6,513 bases of DNA from Ovoidimarina sp050299695 (GCA_050299695.1 JBNKWI010000148.1:1-6513), one strand, 5' to 3'. Shown: positions 1 through 5,978, numbered from the stretch's first letter. Numbers and translations are program-made. The notes: a model not told the origin generated them from the sequence alone.

Positions 1-466
1 GATGGACTGGACGGAGAAGAAGCGAGAGGAGGCGGAGCGAACACTCAAACGGTGGTATCGCCTTGCCGGGCTATCGGGTTCGGCCCGCGCATACGTCCCA
101 ATCATCGACGGGCTCTCCGACGATCTGAACACGCATGAGGCGATCACCCAGACACATGCCCTCGCAAACGCCGGCGAAGTGAATGGGTTGAGGTTCGCGC
201 TCGAAATCCTCGGCCTCTGGTCAGGAAAGGTCCCGGAATGGGCAGCGGTGCCCGGCTTCACCGATGCCGAGGCCGGAACTGTCTCCGATCTGGTAGAGCG
301 TAGGGATCGCGCCCGGAAGAAGAAGAACTTCGCCGAAGCTGACCGCATTCGCGACGGGCTCACAAGGGCGGGTGTCAAGGTCGTGGACACGCCCGGGGGG
401 GCCACGTTCGAGAAGCTCCCCGAGTTTGATGTAAACACGCTGGATCAGGTATGGGGCGGGTCATGA
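1..466 (+). CDS. cysS: Cysteinyl-tRNA synthetase, C-terminal part (5' truncated by window edge)
   Basis: This enzyme charges tRNA-Cys with cysteine in the cytoplasm using ATP. Only the last 154 or so residues are present; the family usually has about 460-500, so the catalytic Rossmann fold with its HIGH and KMSKS motifs lies upstream. The ATG at base 2 is almost certainly internal: the opening MDWTEKKREEAERTLKRWYR matches the stretch that follows the KMSKS region in this family. Next comes the helical DALR-type anticodon-binding domain (DGLSDDLNTHEAI, then HALANAGEVNG). The closing part, with RDRARKKKNFAEADRIRDGL followed by GVKVVDTPGG, is the hallmark CysS C-terminus. The stop is TGA at 464-466. 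Base composition is lower in GC than the genes downstream (about 61% over the first 240 bases by hand count), and codons such as CGT, AGG, GTA and TCA occur that the neighbours mostly avoid. Identification is confident; whether this is the only cysS of the genome cannot be seen. Confidence 0.93.
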   Translation, partial: MDWTEKKREEAERTLKRWYRLAGLSGSARAYVPIIDGLSDDLNTHEAITQTHALANAGEVNGLRFALEILGLWSGKVPEWAAVPGFTDAEAGTVSDLVERRDRARKKKNFAEADRIRDGLTRAGVKVVDTPGGATFEKLPEFDVNTLDQVWGGS

Positions 467-488
467 AGCAGTCGTCATCAGGTTCCAA

Positions 489-552
489 GGGCAGCGCCCG
501 AGCCTGGGGGGGCGCGGAAGCGCCCTCCCGGGGGGAGGGTCGGGCGCTGCCC
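489..552. repeat. Long GC-rich inverted repeat with nested hairpins
   Basis: Bases 489-501 pair perfectly with 540-552 (13 bp, GGGCAGCGCCCGA and its complement). Inside lies a hairpin of 506-515 with 520-529: ten pairs including one G-T, closed by a GGAA loop of the GNRA type. A competing hairpin pairs 523-529 (CCCTCCC) with 533-539 (GGGAGGG) around a 3-base loop, so the two inner folds exclude each other. No T-run follows, so it does not look like a classical intrinsic terminator. It could be a dispersed REP-like palindromic element, a processing or stability structure at the cysS 3' end, or part of a cimA leader RNA. The pairing is seen directly; the role is unknown. Confidence 0.7.
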
Positions 553-603
553 GGGCGTGCCGCCCGGGCGGGACATGTGGCCGGTCGCGCACCCGGCATG
601 TCC
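549..603. repeat. Two further adjacent hairpins in the cysS-cimA gap
   Basis: The self-complementary octamer GCCCGGGC occurs at 549-556 and again at 562-569, so the two copies can pair around a 5-base loop; this competes with the end of the preceding long stem. Directly after it, 571-576 (GGACAT) pairs with 598-603 (ATGTCC), and after a 3-base bulge 580-584 (GCCGG) pairs with 593-597 (CCGGC). These structures continue the hairpin series. Their function is not known. Confidence 0.5.
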
Positions 604-618
604 GCCAGATTCCCCGCC

Positions 619-659
619 GCCCCGGGCCTGACCCGGGGCCTCCACCGCCACCGGCGGTG
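619..659. repeat. Two perfect hairpins just before the 11-bp repeats
   Basis: Bases 619-626 (GCCCCGGG) pair perfectly with 632-639 (CCCGGGGC) around a 5-base loop. Bases 643-649 (CACCGCC) pair perfectly with 653-659 (GGCGGTG) around a 3-base loop. The second hairpin ends within the first 11-bp direct repeat upstream of cimA. In RNA both would be stable, which would fit a structured cimA leader, but neither is followed by a T-run. Part of this could simply reflect high GC content. Confidence 0.5.
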
Positions 660-700
660 TACAGGTTGTGTACGGGTTGTGTACGGGTTGTGCACCCCGC
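657..700. repeat. 11-bp direct repeats upstream of cimA (possible operator)
   Basis: Three tandem 11-bp units are present: GTGTACAGGTT (657-667), then GTGTACGGGTT twice (668-678 and 679-689). A degenerate fourth unit starting GTGCAC follows (690-700). The core TGTAC therefore recurs once every 11 bp, close to one helical turn, which places the copies on nearly the same face of the DNA. The array ends 3 bases before the cimA Shine-Dalgarno sequence. It could be a cooperative binding site for a regulator of cimA, or slippage-prone repeat DNA. No known operator was recognised with certainty. Confidence 0.6.
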
Positions 701-703
701 TCC

Positions 704-710
704 GGAAGGA
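704..710 (+). promoter_or_regulatory. Ribosome binding site deciding the cimA start
   Basis: GGAAGGA at 704-710 is a strong Shine-Dalgarno sequence, nine bases before the ATG at 720. It supports that ATG over the in-frame GTG codons further upstream, which would add residues encoded by the 11-bp repeats and give a non-family N-terminus. Confidence 0.75.
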
Positions 711-719
711 ATTCGCGGC

Positions 720-2360
720 ATGACCAAGACCCGCCTCTCCCTCTTCGACACCACCCTCCGCGACGGCCAGCAGACCCAGGGCGTGCAGTTCTCCTCCGCC
801 GAGAAGCACCAGATCGCCGCCATGCTCGACCGGCTCGGCCTCGACTATATCGAGGGCGGCTGGCCCGGCGCGAACCCCACCGACGACGCCTTCTTCGCCG
901 AGGCGCCCCAAACCCGCGCCACCTTCACCGCCTTCGGCATGACCAAGCGTTCCGGCCGCTCGGCGGCGAATGACGAGGTGCTGGCGGGGGTGCTGAACGC
1001 CGGCACCAAGGCGGTCTGCCTCGTCGGCAAGACCCATGATTTCCATGTGAAAACCGCGCTCGGGGTCAGCCTCGAGGAGAATGTCGAGAACATCCGCGCG
1101 AGCATCGCCCATTGCGTGGGCCAGGGCCGCGAGGCGCTGTTCGATGCGGAGCATTTCTTCGACGGCTGGAAGGCCGACCCGGCCTATGCCTTCGATTGCC
1201 TGAAGGCCGCCCTGGAGGCCGGCGCCCGCTGGATCGTCCTGTGCGACACCAATGGCGGCACGCTGCCCCAGGAAATCGGCGAGATCGTCGCCCAGGTCAT
1301 CGGCAAGGGCCTCCCCGGCGAGAGGCTCGGCATCCACACCCATGACGACACCGGCAACGCCGTGGCCGGCAGCCTCGCCGCCGTGGACGCCGGCGCAAGG
1401 CAAATCCAGGGGACTCTCAATGGGTTAGGCGAGCGCTGCGGCAACGCCAACCTCACCACGCTGATCCCCACGCTGCTCCTGAAAGAGCCCTACAGAAGCC
1501 GCTTCGAGACCGGTGTCACAATCGACGCTCTCCACGGCCTCACCCGCATCTCGCGGCAGCTCGACGACATCCTGAACCGCGTGCCCCAGCGCAGCGCGCC
1601 CTATGTCGGCGCCTCGGCCTTCGCCCACAAGGCGGGGCTCCATGCCAGCGCGATCACCAAGGACCCGACCACCTACGAGCACATCGACCCCGGCACGGTG
1701 GGCAATGCCCGCATCGTGCCGATGTCGAACCAGGCCGGCCAGTCGAACCTCGTCGAGCGGCTCACCGCCATGGGGCTTGAGGCCGAGAAGGGCGACCCCG
1801 CGCTCGGCCGGATCCTCGATGCGGTGAAGCGCAAGGAGAGCGACGGCTACGCCTATGACAGCGCGCAGGCGAGCTTCGAACTGCTCGCCCGGCGCGAACT
1901 GGACCTCCTGCCGGATTTCTTCGAGATCGAACGCTACCGGGTGATCTCCGAACGCCGCCGCAACGCCAGGGGCGCCGTCGTGGTGGAATCCGAAGCCGTG
2001 GTGACGATCTCGATCCGCGGCGAGACGCGGACCAGCTATTTCAAGAACGAGCACGCCCAGGACATCATGGATGACGGACCGGTGAACGCGCTCTGGCAGG
2101 CGCTGAAATCCGATCTCGGGCCCTACCAGGACGCGATCGGCGACATGCGGCTGACCGATTTCAAGGTGCGGATCACCCAGGGCGGCACCGAGGCGGTGAC
2201 CCGGGTGATCATAGACTTCGCCGACGACCAGGGCCGCGCCTGGGCCACGGTGGGGGTCTCGGCCAACATCGTCGACGCCTCCTTCGAAGCGCTCGCCGAC
2301 GCCATCGCCTGGAAGCTGATCCAGAGCGGGGCCCCGATGGCGGCGAAGGCGGCCGAGTGA
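720..2360 (+). CDS. cimA: Citramalate synthase (2-isopropylmalate/homocitrate synthase family)
   Basis: It condenses pyruvate with acetyl-CoA to (R)-citramalate in the cytoplasm, the first step of the threonine-independent route to 2-oxobutyrate and isoleucine. The 546-residue protein begins MTKTRLSLFDTTLRDGQQTQ, with the DTTLRDG catalytic and metal-binding motif at residues 10-16. The TIM-barrel metal ligands HTHDD are at 206-210, NGLGERCGN at 234-242, and the HKAGLHASAI linker motif begins at H303. The part after about residue 410 corresponds to the LeuA-type dimerisation and allosteric domain, where family members usually sense isoleucine. EGGWPGANPTD and GKTHDFH near the N-terminus are typical of the citramalate type, as opposed to LeuA. 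Length agrees with the family. Longer in-frame GTG starts exist upstream but lack homology, while the ATG at 720 has a strong ribosome binding site. Its stop overlaps the next start by 4 bases (GTGA), so the two are probably co-translated. Confidence 0.94.
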   Translation: MTKTRLSLFDTTLRDGQQTQGVQFSSAEKHQIAAMLDRLGLDYIEGGWPGANPTDDAFFAEAPQTRATFTAFGMTKRSGRSAANDEVLAGVLNAGTKAVCLVGKTHDFHVKTALGVSLEENVENIRASIAHCVGQGREALFDAEHFFDGWKADPAYAFDCLKAALEAGARWIVLCDTNGGTLPQEIGEIVAQVIGKGLPGERLGIHTHDDTGNAVAGSLAAVDAGARQIQGTLNGLGERCGNANLTTLIPTLLLKEPYRSRFETGVTIDALHGLTRISRQLDDILNRVPQRSAPYVGASAFAHKAGLHASAITKDPTTYEHIDPGTVGNARIVPMSNQAGQSNLVERLTAMGLEAEKGDPALGRILDAVKRKESDGYAYDSAQASFELLARRELDLLPDFFEIERYRVISERRRNARGAVVVESEAVVTISIRGETRTSYFKNEHAQDIMDDGPVNALWQALKSDLGPYQDAIGDMRLTDFKVRITQGGTEAVTRVIIDFADDQGRAWATVGVSANIVDASFEALADAIAWKLIQSGAPMAAKAAE

Positions 2361-3127
2361 GCATCGCCGCCTGCGCCGCGCTGGTGGAGCGGGGCGATCC
2401 GGATCGGTTCCTCTCGGCCATGGCGGCGCCGGTGCCTGCGCGGCGCGTGCTGTTCCCGCTCTACGCGTTCAACCTGGAGGTGGCCCGCGCCCCCTGGGTT
2501 ACGGCCGAGCCGATGATCGCCGAGATGCGGCTCCAGTGGTGGCGCGACGCGCTGGCCGAGATCGCGGGCGGCGGACCGGTGCGGCGGCACGAGGTGGCGA
2601 CACCCTTGGCCGAGGCGATCCGGCCCGGGGACGTGCCGGTGCTCGACGTGCTGGTGGCGGCGCGGCGCTGGGACCTGGGCCGGGACGGGTTCGCCGACGA
2701 CGCGGCATTCGCGGCGCATCTCGACGCCACGGCGGGCGGGCTGATGTGGGTTGCCGCGCGGCGCCTGGGCGCGCCGGACGCGGCGGAACCCGTGGTGCGC
2801 GATCTCGCCTGGGGGCAAGGCCTCGCTTCCTGGTTCCAGGCGGTTCCTACGCTGGAGGCCGCCGGGCGCCGCCCACTCCCGGACGGGCGGCCCGAAGCGG
2901 TGCGGGCGCTCGCCGAAGAAGGGCTCCGGCGGATCGACCGGGCCCGTCGGTCCCGCGCCGCCATTCCCCGCAGCGCCACGCCGGCGCTGCTCGCCGCCTG
3001 GCGTGCCGCGCCGCTTCTGAAGAAGGCCGCCGCCGACCCGGGCGCGGTGGCCGCCGGGCGCCTCGCGACCTCCGAATTCCGCCGCCGCGCGGGGCTCGCC
3101 CTCGGCGCCATCACCGGCCGCTGGTAG
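2357..3127 (+). CDS. Squalene/phytoene synthase-fold protein, probably non-catalytic (NDUFAF6-like)
   Basis: The 256-residue protein belongs to the squalene/phytoene synthase superfamily: DPDRFLSAM at 14-22, LFPLYAFNLEVAR at 32-44, MRLQWWRDALAEI at 57-69, and an all-helical remainder including HLDATAGGLMW and AWGQGLASWFQAVP. True phytoene synthases carry Asp-rich motifs for diphosphate and magnesium in the YAF segment and after the GxAxQ segment. Here those places read YAFNLEVARAPWV and GQGLASWFQAVPTLEAAG, with no Asp pair in either. This pattern, and the RLQWWRDA motif, recall the eukaryotic complex I assembly factor NDUFAF6 more than carotenoid enzymes; that comparison is inference. The start is GTG at 2357, overlapping the cimA stop by 4 bases, which implies translational coupling. 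No carotenoid or hopanoid genes adjoin. The family is fairly sure, the function open. Confidence 0.85.
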   Translation: MSIAACAALVERGDPDRFLSAMAAPVPARRVLFPLYAFNLEVARAPWVTAEPMIAEMRLQWWRDALAEIAGGGPVRRHEVATPLAEAIRPGDVPVLDVLVAARRWDLGRDGFADDAAFAAHLDATAGGLMWVAARRLGAPDAAEPVVRDLAWGQGLASWFQAVPTLEAAGRRPLPDGRPEAVRALAEEGLRRIDRARRSRAAIPRSATPALLAAWRAAPLLKKAAADPGAVAAGRLATSEFRRRAGLALGAITGRW

Positions 3128-3180
3128 CAGATTCCCCCTTTCGGGCGGCGCCCGCGCAGGCTATCCACGCTCCCGGTGCT

Positions 3181-3264
3181 GCCCGAGTGGCGGAATGGTA
3201 GACGCAGGGGATTCAAAATCCCCCGCCGCAAGGCGTGAGAGTTCGAGTCTCTCCTCGGGCACCA
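3181..3264 (+). tRNA. tRNA-Leu (anticodon CAA)
   Basis: A complete class II tRNA. The acceptor arm pairs GCCCGAG (3181-3187) with CTCGGGC (3254-3260), followed by discriminator A3261, as expected for leucine, and an encoded CCA at 3262-3264. The anticodon stem GGGGA/TCCCC encloses the loop TTCAAAA (3212-3218) with anticodon CAA at 3214-3216, reading UUG codons. The long variable arm CGCC-GCAA-GGCG and the T arm GAGAG-TTCGAGT-CTCTC complete the fold. No integrase or attachment-site duplication is visible nearby. The 53-base gap upstream shows no convincing promoter, so it may be read through from the preceding gene or use a weak promoter. Confidence 0.97.
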
Positions 3265-3345
3265 GTCGGTTCGGGACCGTAGGGTAAGGCAGGATGTCGC
3301 GGGCCCGGCGGCGGGTCCTGCGCGAGAGGCCGCCGCATGTTGCGG

Positions 3346-3364
3346 GCGCATTCCGGAAATGCGC
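3346..3364 (+). terminator. Possible weak terminator hairpin downstream of tRNA-Leu
   Basis: Bases 3346-3352 (GCGCATT) pair perfectly with 3358-3364 (AATGCGC) around a 5-base loop, followed by TTGTAT. The stem is good but the T-run is poor and it lies about 80 bases past the tRNA end, so terminator function is only a possibility. Confidence 0.3.
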
Positions 3365-3374
3365 TTGTATCACT

Positions 3375-3404
3375 GGAACAGCGGCCCCGTTCCTGCGATA
3401 TAAC
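3375..3404 (+). promoter_or_regulatory. Candidate promoter/operator region before the glycosyltransferase operon
   Basis: The gap between tRNA-Leu and the glycosyltransferase gene (3265-3492) holds a locally AT-rich GATATAAC, giving a plausible -10 element TATAAC at 3399-3404. No good -35 box stands at the normal spacing. A 5-bp inverted repeat GGAAC (3375-3379) and GTTCC (3389-3393) sits where a regulator could bind. The hexamers do not fit the general stress sigma consensus, because the spacing is wrong. Low confidence. Confidence 0.2.
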
Positions 3405-3492
3405 CGCTGCAACCGGCTTCAGGACGCGGCCGGGCAATGCCGCCTACCGAGGGCGGTCTCGACTCAAACGGATGTGGTGAGAAGCGGTCGCG

Positions 3493-4359
3493 ATGCCGGC
3501 ACAGAAGGCTCCGGATTTCTGTCTTGTCGTTCCGATGCGGAACGAGGCGGAGAATATCGGCTATCTCCTGGAGGCCGTCGCGGCGGCCTGCGCGGGCCGC
3601 GCGTTCGAGGTCCTCGCGGTCAACGACGGCTCCGACGACGGCACGGCGGCGGCGCTGGCCCGGGCGGCAGAAACCATGCCCTGGCTGCGCATCGTCCATC
3701 ACAAGCGCTCGGCCGGGCAGTCGGCGGCGGTGCATTCCGGCGTGCTCGCAGCCCGCGCGCCGGTGATCTGCACCATCGACGGCGACGGGCAGAACCCGCC
3801 GGCCGAGGTGCCGCGCCTCGTCGACGCGCTCCTGGGCGCGCCGGCCGGAACCGGCCTCGTCGCGGGCCAGCGGGTCGGGCGGCGCGACACCTGGTCGAAA
3901 CGCGCCGCGTCGCGCTTCGCGAACGGGCTTCGGGGCTGGATGCTGGGCGACGGCACCCGCGACACCGGCTGCGGGCTCAAGGCGTTCCGGCGCGCGGATT
4001 TCCTCGCACTCCCCTATTTCGACCACATGCACCGGTACCTGCCGGCCCTGTTCCGGGCCCAGGGGCACGCGGTTCTTCTCCTGGACGTCTCCCATGCCGA
4101 GCGGCATGCGGGCCGCTCCAACTATACCAACCTCCAGCGCGCGCTCGTGGGGATCACCGACCTCTTCGGGGTCATGTGGCTGATCCGCCGGTCCAAGGGC
4201 GTTCGGCAAGACGAGATCGGATGGCCCGATGGTGGACAAGATTCTTCTGTGGTTCGGGGTGCACAGCACGCTGGACATGATCTGGATGGCGATCGGGCTG
4301 ACGGCGCAGCTGATGTTCTCGGCGAGGTTCCTGATCCAGTGGATCACATCCGAGCGTGA
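3493..4359 (+). CDS. Family 2 glycosyltransferase, DPM1-like polyprenyl-phosphate sugar synthase
   Basis: The protein resembles dolichol/undecaprenyl-phosphate mannosyltransferases and ArnC-type enzymes, which move a sugar from a nucleotide donor to a lipid phosphate on the cytoplasmic membrane face. Visible GT-A features are LVVPMRNEAENI at 11-22, the nucleotide-binding VNDGSDDGT at 43-51, the metal-binding DGD at 96-98 within CTIDGDGQNPP, DTGCGLKAFRR at 157-167, and the HAERHAGRSNYTN acceptor-side segment at 201-213. There are no long C-terminal membrane helices; a short hydrophobic stretch near 218-231 may contact the membrane. The ATG at 3493 has GTGAGAAG upstream as a fair ribosome binding site. 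Family features stop near residue 243; residues 246-288 are read out of frame through the start of the next gene, giving a hydrophilic tail with no family character. That 131-bp overlap suggests loss of an original stop, a sequencing error, or a tolerated extension. The sugar is unknown. Confidence 0.9.
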   Translation: MPAQKAPDFCLVVPMRNEAENIGYLLEAVAAACAGRAFEVLAVNDGSDDGTAAALARAAETMPWLRIVHHKRSAGQSAAVHSGVLAARAPVICTIDGDGQNPPAEVPRLVDALLGAPAGTGLVAGQRVGRRDTWSKRAASRFANGLRGWMLGDGTRDTGCGLKAFRRADFLALPYFDHMHRYLPALFRAQGHAVLLLDVSHAERHAGRSNYTNLQRALVGITDLFGVMWLIRRSKGVRQDEIGWPDGGQDSSVVRGAQHAGHDLDGDRADGAADVLGEVPDPVDHIRA

Positions 4360-4543
4360 ACGCCGCTCGGTGATTCCGGTCGCGTTCTGGTGGTTTTCGC
4401 TGGCGGGCGGCGTGCTTCTGCTGTTCTACGGCGTCTACCGGGGCGAGCCGGTGATCATCCTGGGGCAGGTCTTCGGTGTCGTCGTCTATGCGCGCAACCT
4501 CTGGCTCATCCATGGCGAGCGCCGGCTCTCGACCGGCGCCTGA
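4229..4543 (+). CDS. Small LAB_N-domain membrane protein (lipid A biosynthesis N-terminal domain)
   Basis: This 104-residue inner-membrane protein has three predicted helices at about 15-38, 48-70 and 74-94. It matches the LAB_N family by GLTAQLMFSARFLIQWITSE (23-42, with conserved Q27, R33, Q37 and W38), VIPVAFWWFSLAGG (48-61), then EPVIILGQ and YARNLWLI. Such proteins are commonly found beside DPM1-like GT2 and GT39 genes, and a role in handling or flipping the lipid-linked sugar, akin to small EmrE-like Arn components, is an inference and not proven. The start ATG at 4229 is the only reasonable one: the frame is closed by a TGA at 4181-4183 and no other ATG lies between. Upstream GAGATCGGA gives a weak ribosome binding site. 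It begins inside the GT2 reading frame and its end overlaps the GT39 start, implying tight coupling. Confidence 0.88.
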   Translation: MVDKILLWFGVHSTLDMIWMAIGLTAQLMFSARFLIQWITSERERRSVIPVAFWWFSLAGGVLLLFYGVYRGEPVIILGQVFGVVVYARNLWLIHGERRLSTGA

Positions 4544-5978
4544 CGTCGCTCTCGCGGTCGCGGTGGTGGCGGGGGTCACGCTCTGGCGGCTCCTGACGCT
4601 CGCCCATGACGGGACCGATCTTTTCGTCGACGAGGCGCAGTACTGGCTCTGGGGCCAGAATCCGGACTGGGGCTATTATTCCAAGCCGCCGATGATCGCC
4701 TGGCTCGGCCGGGCGGTGACCGGGCTCGCGGGCTCCGACGCGCCGTTCTGGGTGCGGATGCCGGGGGCGTTGCTGCACGCCTTGACGGCGGTGCTGACGG
4801 GGCTCGCCGCCGCGCGGCTCTTCGATGCCCGGGTCGGGGCCTGGGCGGCGATCCTCTATGTCACGACACCCTTCGCGACGCTGGGCTCCTGGCTCTTTTC
4901 CACCGACTCGGTGATGCTGCCCTTCTTCGCGGCGGCATTTCTCGCCTATGTGCATCTGACCGAGCGGCGCTCGGCGGGCTGGGCGCTGGCCTTGGGCGTG
5001 GCGACGGGGCTCGGGTTCCTGTCGAAATACGCGATGCTCTACCTGCCGCTGATGGCGGCGCTCGCGGCGCTGGTCCTGCCGCGCGCGCGGATCGCCTGGC
5101 GCGATGCCGGGATCGCCGCAATCGCGACGCTCGTCGTTGCCGCGCCGAACCTGATCTGGAACTGGCGGAACGGTGGCACCACGGTCCGGCATGTGGCGGT
5201 GGAGAACGCCGGGATCGGCACCTCGAGCCTCGATCCGATGCGCGGGGCCGAGTTCGTGGCAAGCCAGTTCGGCGTGTTCGGTCCGATCCTCTTCGGGCTC
5301 CTCCTCCTCGCGCTCTGGCGCGTCGTCCGGGGCCGGGCGGCGCCGCTCACCGCCTGGCTCCTGCTCCTGAGCCTGCCGGTGGTCGCGCTGATGACGGTTC
5401 AGGCGATCCGCTCGCACGCCTTCGCGAACTGGGCGGTGACCGCCTATGTCGCCGGCAGCGTCCTTGTGGCGGCGATCCTGGTGCGCGACTTTCCCCGGCT
5501 GAAATGGGCGAGCCTAGGGCTCCATCTGGCGATCGCGGCGGTGCTGCCCCTGCTCTACATGTTCCCGAACGCGGTGCATCTGCCGAACGGGCGTCTCGCG
5601 GCCGAACGCTATCTCGGCCGGGCCGCGCTCAGCCGCGAGATCGCGGCGGCGGCGCAGGCGGCGCAGCTCGGCACGATAGTCGCCTCGGACCGGGCGGTGC
5701 TGGCCGATCTCTTCTACACGCTCCGCGACGATGACCTGACGATCCGTGCGCTGCCGCCCGAGAACGGCCACCCGCGCAGCTATTACGAGCAGAGCTTCGC
5801 GCTCGCCGATCCCGCCGCGCCGGTCCTCCTCGTCCATACCGGCACCGCGCCGGACTGCCCGGACGGCGCGGCCGAAAGTCTCGGCGACCTCACCCCGGCG
5901 GAAGGCGCCCATCGCGGCCGCACCTTCCACGTCTCCCGGGTCGCCGCCGCCTGCCTCCTCGCCGGGCCCGCCTCATGA
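4512..5978 (+). CDS. Family 39 glycosyltransferase (ArnT/PMT-like), polytopic membrane protein
   Basis: Members transfer a sugar from a polyprenyl-phosphate donor to an acceptor on the periplasmic side; known relatives modify lipid A (ArnT, rhizobial Rgt) or proteins (PMT). The 488-residue reading starts at the ATG 4512. A first helix at about 11-30 is followed by the hallmark periplasmic-loop motif FVDEAQYWLWG at 38-48, with catalytic-type D40 and E41, then GYYSKPPMIAW at 54-64. Many membrane helices follow to about residue 350, with SWLFSTDSVMLPFF at 126-139 and FLSKYAMLYLPL at 169-180. Roughly residues 375-488 form a soluble tail, presumably periplasmic. Earlier in-frame starts (GTG 4476, with an AGG about seven bases before it, and ATG 4488) would lengthen the overlap with the LAB_N gene; 4512 was chosen because family-like sequence starts there, although it lacks a clear ribosome binding site. 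The stop overlaps the next ATG (ATGA). Confidence 0.88.
   Translation: MASAGSRPAPDVALAVAVVAGVTLWRLLTLAHDGTDLFVDEAQYWLWGQNPDWGYYSKPPMIAWLGRAVTGLAGSDAPFWVRMPGALLHALTAVLTGLAAARLFDARVGAWAAILYVTTPFATLGSWLFSTDSVMLPFFAAAFLAYVHLTERRSAGWALALGVATGLGFLSKYAMLYLPLMAALAALVLPRARIAWRDAGIAAIATLVVAAPNLIWNWRNGGTTVRHVAVENAGIGTSSLDPMRGAEFVASQFGVFGPILFGLLLLALWRVVRGRAAPLTAWLLLLSLPVVALMTVQAIRSHAFANWAVTAYVAGSVLVAAILVRDFPRLKWASLGLHLAIAAVLPLLYMFPNAVHLPNGRLAAERYLGRAALSREIAAAAQAAQLGTIVASDRAVLADLFYTLRDDDLTIRALPPENGHPRSYYEQSFALADPAAPVLLVHTGTAPDCPDGAAESLGDLTPAEGAHRGRTFHVSRVAAACLLAGPAS

Noticed and set aside
657..719. Longer cimA start at the GTG codon at 657
   Set aside because: The extra 21 residues are encoded by the 11-bp repeats and have no family similarity; the ATG at 720 has a strong ribosome binding site.
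451..723. 90-residue open frame on the plus strand through the cysS-cimA gap
   Set aside because: Its composition follows the inverted repeats and 11-bp repeats, it has no recognisable domain, and it overlaps both flanking genes.
375..1403. 342-residue open frame on the minus strand across the start of cimA
   Set aside because: It lies antisense to the well-supported cimA gene and its gap, is made of Gly/Ala/Arg/Glu-rich sequence typical of the reverse of GC-rich codons, and shows no family motif.
3181..3264. tRNA-Leu as an integration site for a mobile element
   Set aside because: No integrase gene, no repeated copy of the tRNA 3' end and no foreign gene cargo are visible within the window.
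2461..3351. 296-residue minus-strand frame covering the phytoene-synthase-like gene and tRNA-Leu
   Set aside because: It runs through a perfect tRNA gene and is antisense to a real coding gene. Its tail containing RRDSNSHALRRGILNP is the well-known false translation of the reverse strand of a tRNA-Leu gene.
3375..3391. General stress sigma factor (EcfG) promoter suggested by GGAAC followed by CGTT
   Set aside because: Only 8 bases separate the two elements, while this promoter type needs about 16-17.
3294..4280. 328-residue plus-strand frame starting in the gap before the GT2 gene
   Set aside because: It is an out-of-frame Arg/Gly-rich shadow of the GT2 gene without motifs or a ribosome binding site.
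3370..4347. 325-residue minus-strand frame opposite the GT2 gene
   Set aside because: Antisense shadow of a gene with clear GT-A motifs; no conserved features of its own.
4506..5417. 303-residue minus-strand frame opposite the GT39 gene
   Set aside because: Extremely Arg/Glu/Pro/Gln-rich, as expected from the reverse complement of a membrane-protein gene; no domain seen.
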